A model generated the notes under the pieces. That model was not told where the DNA came from. It saw only the letters and a list, made by a program, of their open reading frames with translations, and made no database searches. Below are positions 63,301-64,000 of a stretch of 64,000 nucleotides of DNA, piece after piece; within the stretch, counting starts at the first letter, position 1; the number at the start of each line of letters is the position of its first letter. Origin of the DNA: Corynebacterium freneyi (GTDB taxonomy: Bacteria > Actinomycetota > Actinomycetes > Mycobacteriales > Mycobacteriaceae); NCBI RefSeq assembly GCF_030408835.1, contig NZ_CP047357.1, positions 1,550,001-1,614,000 on the forward strand, written 5' to 3'. Both the position numbers and the translations under genes were made by a program.

Positions 63301-63447
63301 GCGCTCGCCGACTCGACGGGCGCTCGCGCCGGATCCCGTACTGCTACTGAACCCGCTCGGTCCTGCACTAGCCGGCTCGACAGCCGCCACTCCGCAACTC
63401 AATCGCCGACGCGCCCCAGCCAACCGCAGCCCAGACGACGCCATTAG
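60391..63447 (+). CDS. helY: DExH-box helicase HelY (Ski2-like)
   Basis: 1018-residue superfamily 2 helicase of the Ski2/Mtr4 type. Motif I APTGAGKT (about residues 35-42), TTPIKALSNQKY, motif II MDEIH, motif III GLSATVSN, TETLALGINMPA and motif VI QMTGRAGRRG are intact. A Gly/Arg/Ser-rich insert (about 228-275) interrupts the helicase core. The C-terminal DSHCT-like domain ends near GNYAPAP (about residue 953). The remaining 65 or so residues are low complexity and read into repeat DNA, the stop codon lying at the edge of a palindromic element. A weak -10-like GACACT lies 8 bases before ATG 60391. It follows the tat genes as in mycobacteria. Confidence 0.92.
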   Translation: MTLLDDFIAELGFAPDDFQLRACRAIAAGRGVLVCAPTGAGKTVVGEFAIRAALDDGGKCFYTTPIKALSNQKYNDLVAVYGEDRVGLLTGDVSRNGDADVVVMTTEVLRNMLYAQSPTLNRLSHVVMDEIHYLADRERGPVWEEVILNLDESVTLVGLSATVSNSEEFGDWLSTVRGRTDVVVTDRRPVPLSQHMLVGKRLYPLFEAGGTEVNRDLLDAAARAESGYDDGRGGGGRGGHGGDRGFRGGGGRRSRGPHSGSHSDSGSGGGNYLGGGKFARHQWTQRQETQKWRPSRRSDVVKLLGSRSMLPAIVFIFSRAGCEGALQQLGASRMELTSIAEQEEIAAIIDAGVADIPAEDLEVLGFRRWRRTVVRGFAAHHAGMLPAFRHIVEKLFNRGLVKVVFATETLALGINMPARTVVLEKLVKYNGEAHVDLTPGQYTQMTGRAGRRGIDTQGNAVVQWAPAMDPKWVAGLASTRTYPLVSTFTPGYNMSINLLRTLGHSDARKMMERSFAQFQADGDIVGDVAELERARARVEQLTAELGAADDGPGGDVEGLLAYLELRSTISAEEKAAKRRNIEDRHTETVTVLRRLRRGDVIAIPVGKKAQLAAVVREDSSQHRPRPTVVGVGGFTGRIEPDAFPSAPDVLGRVKVPSDAARHPRRAVNIVRSEIDRHGIRGPKRLRRRTSVTSPELKRLRRELRDHPLHGDPAVESVARDADALRRAQNTVATLERRVAAASDTLARTFDRVLDLLGELDYVEWPDGGEGEDGERGEPFVSEEGERLARIHNGSDLLAAQCLRRGIWDDLDPAELAGAVSTLVFENRKATQGSDEVPTEPLAAAISDTFRIWQELASDEQRHRLPMTRMPDLAFATAIHQWTAGAPLGYCLAAAKDAGAELTPGDFVRWCRQVVDLLSQVRQTGYSERIRDNASQAVQAIRRGVVALGNYAPAPHPPAPVSALLLNSPAPALADSTGARAGSRTATEPARSCTSRLDSRHSATQSPTRPSQPQPRRRH

Positions 63448-63524
63448 ACGACAAATGCAGCCTCCCATTTTCACGTCCTGGGCTTTTATCGCCGTTCACA
63501 CGACGTGAGGCTGCATTTGTCGAA
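63447..63524. repeat. 78-bp palindromic element, family 2, copy 3 (loop inverted)
   Basis: The arms GACGACAAATGCAGCCTC (63447-63464) and its complement (63507-63524) match copies at 38.4 and 38.8 kb. The loop is the reverse complement of theirs (CGTCCTGGGCTTTTA on the plus strand), while the outer flanks keep the same orientation. Confidence 0.88.
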
Positions 63525-63701
63525 TAACTCCGGCCGCCCCCATCGACTCCCACCACCGGCTGGTGCTCAAGTGACGCATGGGACGACCACGGGGCCGCGA
63601 TAGAGCGTACGCGAGGAGCGCGGGGCGGCAACGGCACACGAGTTCCACACGAGGCGGCAGCCGGACTGGCGAATTCTCCTGCAGCGGCGGCCACTCCCAC
63701 C

Positions 63702-63707
63702 TAACCT
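63702..63707 (+). promoter_or_regulatory. -10 box (TAACCT) for the last gene
   Basis: TAACCT lies 6 bases before ATG 63714. Confidence 0.55.
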
Positions 63708-63713
63708 GGTTTC

Positions 63714-64000
63714 ATGAACAATACTTCCCGCGCCCACACAGGTTCCACCCACGCAGGTCCCGACCACACAGGTCCCGACCACGCACCTTCCACCCCCACC
63801 GAGGACCGCCCGGCCAGCCCGCCGCTTCCCACCGGCCGCCCCGGCCCGGGCACACGCCGTCAGCTTGGCCTTGTCAACGGCGCGATCGAGGCCATCGGCG
63901 CCCGTGCCACCGGCCGCAAGCGCCTCGGGGTGTTCGCCACGATCGGCCGGGCGAAGCGCCTGTTCCGCGGTTGGCTGATCTACTCGGCGACGATGATGCC
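63714..64000 (+). CDS. probable carboxymuconolactone decarboxylase-family protein (partial)
   Basis: The first 95 codons of a gene running off the window. Residues about 1-45 are a Thr/His/Pro-rich tail containing a GPDHTGPDH repeat from a 15-bp DNA repeat. From about residue 50 the sequence becomes ordered (LGLVNGAIEAIG, IGRAKRLFRGWLIYSATMM). The last part resembles the lead-in of AhpD/carboxymuconolactone decarboxylase-like proteins, but the diagnostic CxxC region lies outside the window, so the call is tentative. Confidence 0.45.
   Translation, partial: MNNTSRAHTGSTHAGPDHTGPDHAPSTPTEDRPASPPLPTGRPGPGTRRQLGLVNGAIEAIGARATGRKRLGVFATIGRAKRLFRGWLIYSATMM

Overview
The window reads as chromosomal DNA of a high-GC member of the genus Corynebacterium (Actinobacteria, Mycobacteriales). 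Support comes from strong GC3 codon bias, mycothiol synthesis (mshC), a methylmalonyl-CoA mutase locus, a Pup-ligase locus without proteasome genes, and long gene order shared from memory with Mycobacterium and Corynebacterium. No IS element, prophage, CRISPR array or rRNA was found. One tRNA (Leu, GAG) is present.

Layout. 1-9.8 kb: cell-envelope block in the order NlpC/P60 hydrolase, MoxR ATPase, DUF58, VWA protein, ferrochelatase, conserved hypothetical, DUF3097, NfeD-like, stomatin-like. It parallels the mycobacterial ripA-moxR1-hemZ-stomatin region but lacks fabG1-inhA. 9.8-11.3 kb: an accessory cassette with a DUF559-like gene between two inverted copies of a 75-bp palindromic repeat. 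11.4-13.8 kb: a GS-hydroquinone-reductase-like enzyme, a HTH protein and a TVP38 membrane protein. 14-22 kb: mutA-mutB-meaB followed 4 bp later by a gene fusing an Hsp70 nucleotide-binding domain to an RCC1-type propeller. 22-30 kb: zinc-ribbon SDR, cardiolipin synthase, tRNA-Leu, PEBP, pyrD, a lipoprotein, and an aldo/keto reductase that has lost most catalytic residues. 30-36 kb: uppP, mshC, metH. 36-41 kb: a P-type ATPase, a repeat-rich 0.8-kb gap, an App1-type phosphatase and a thioesterase. 41-45 kb: HAD phosphatase, hisE, hisG, aspA. 45-49 kb: TetR and MMPL transporter, then a RecB-like nuclease. 49-63.4 kb: trmI, arc, dop, pup, pafA, pafB, pafC, tatA, tatC, an AT-richer island with an orphan secreted peptide, and helY. 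The window ends inside a probable carboxymuconolactone-decarboxylase-family gene.

How genes work together. ARC, Dop, Pup and PafA form a pupylation system; no 20S proteasome genes lie between them, Pup already ends in Glu, and ARC lacks the usual C-terminal proteasome-docking tail. MutA, MutB and MeaB make and protect methylmalonyl-CoA mutase. HisE and HisG are early histidine enzymes. TatA and TatC export folded proteins. MshC and the thiol-transferase-like enzyme belong to low-molecular-weight thiol metabolism.

Two sequence-wide signals stand out. First, more than twenty genes have a TANNNT -10 box 6-8 bases before the start codon and no ribosome-binding site, so they are predicted leaderless; this fixed many start sites here. 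Second, the decamer GTCGT(A/C)AAGC recurs at least 21 times, far above chance, in genes and gaps, once as an inverted pair in a 32-bp palindrome. Two related families of palindromic elements, one showing loop inversion between copies, are the best candidates for undescribed elements; the Hsp70-RCC1 fusion and the operator-controlled secreted peptide are the best candidates for undescribed proteins.
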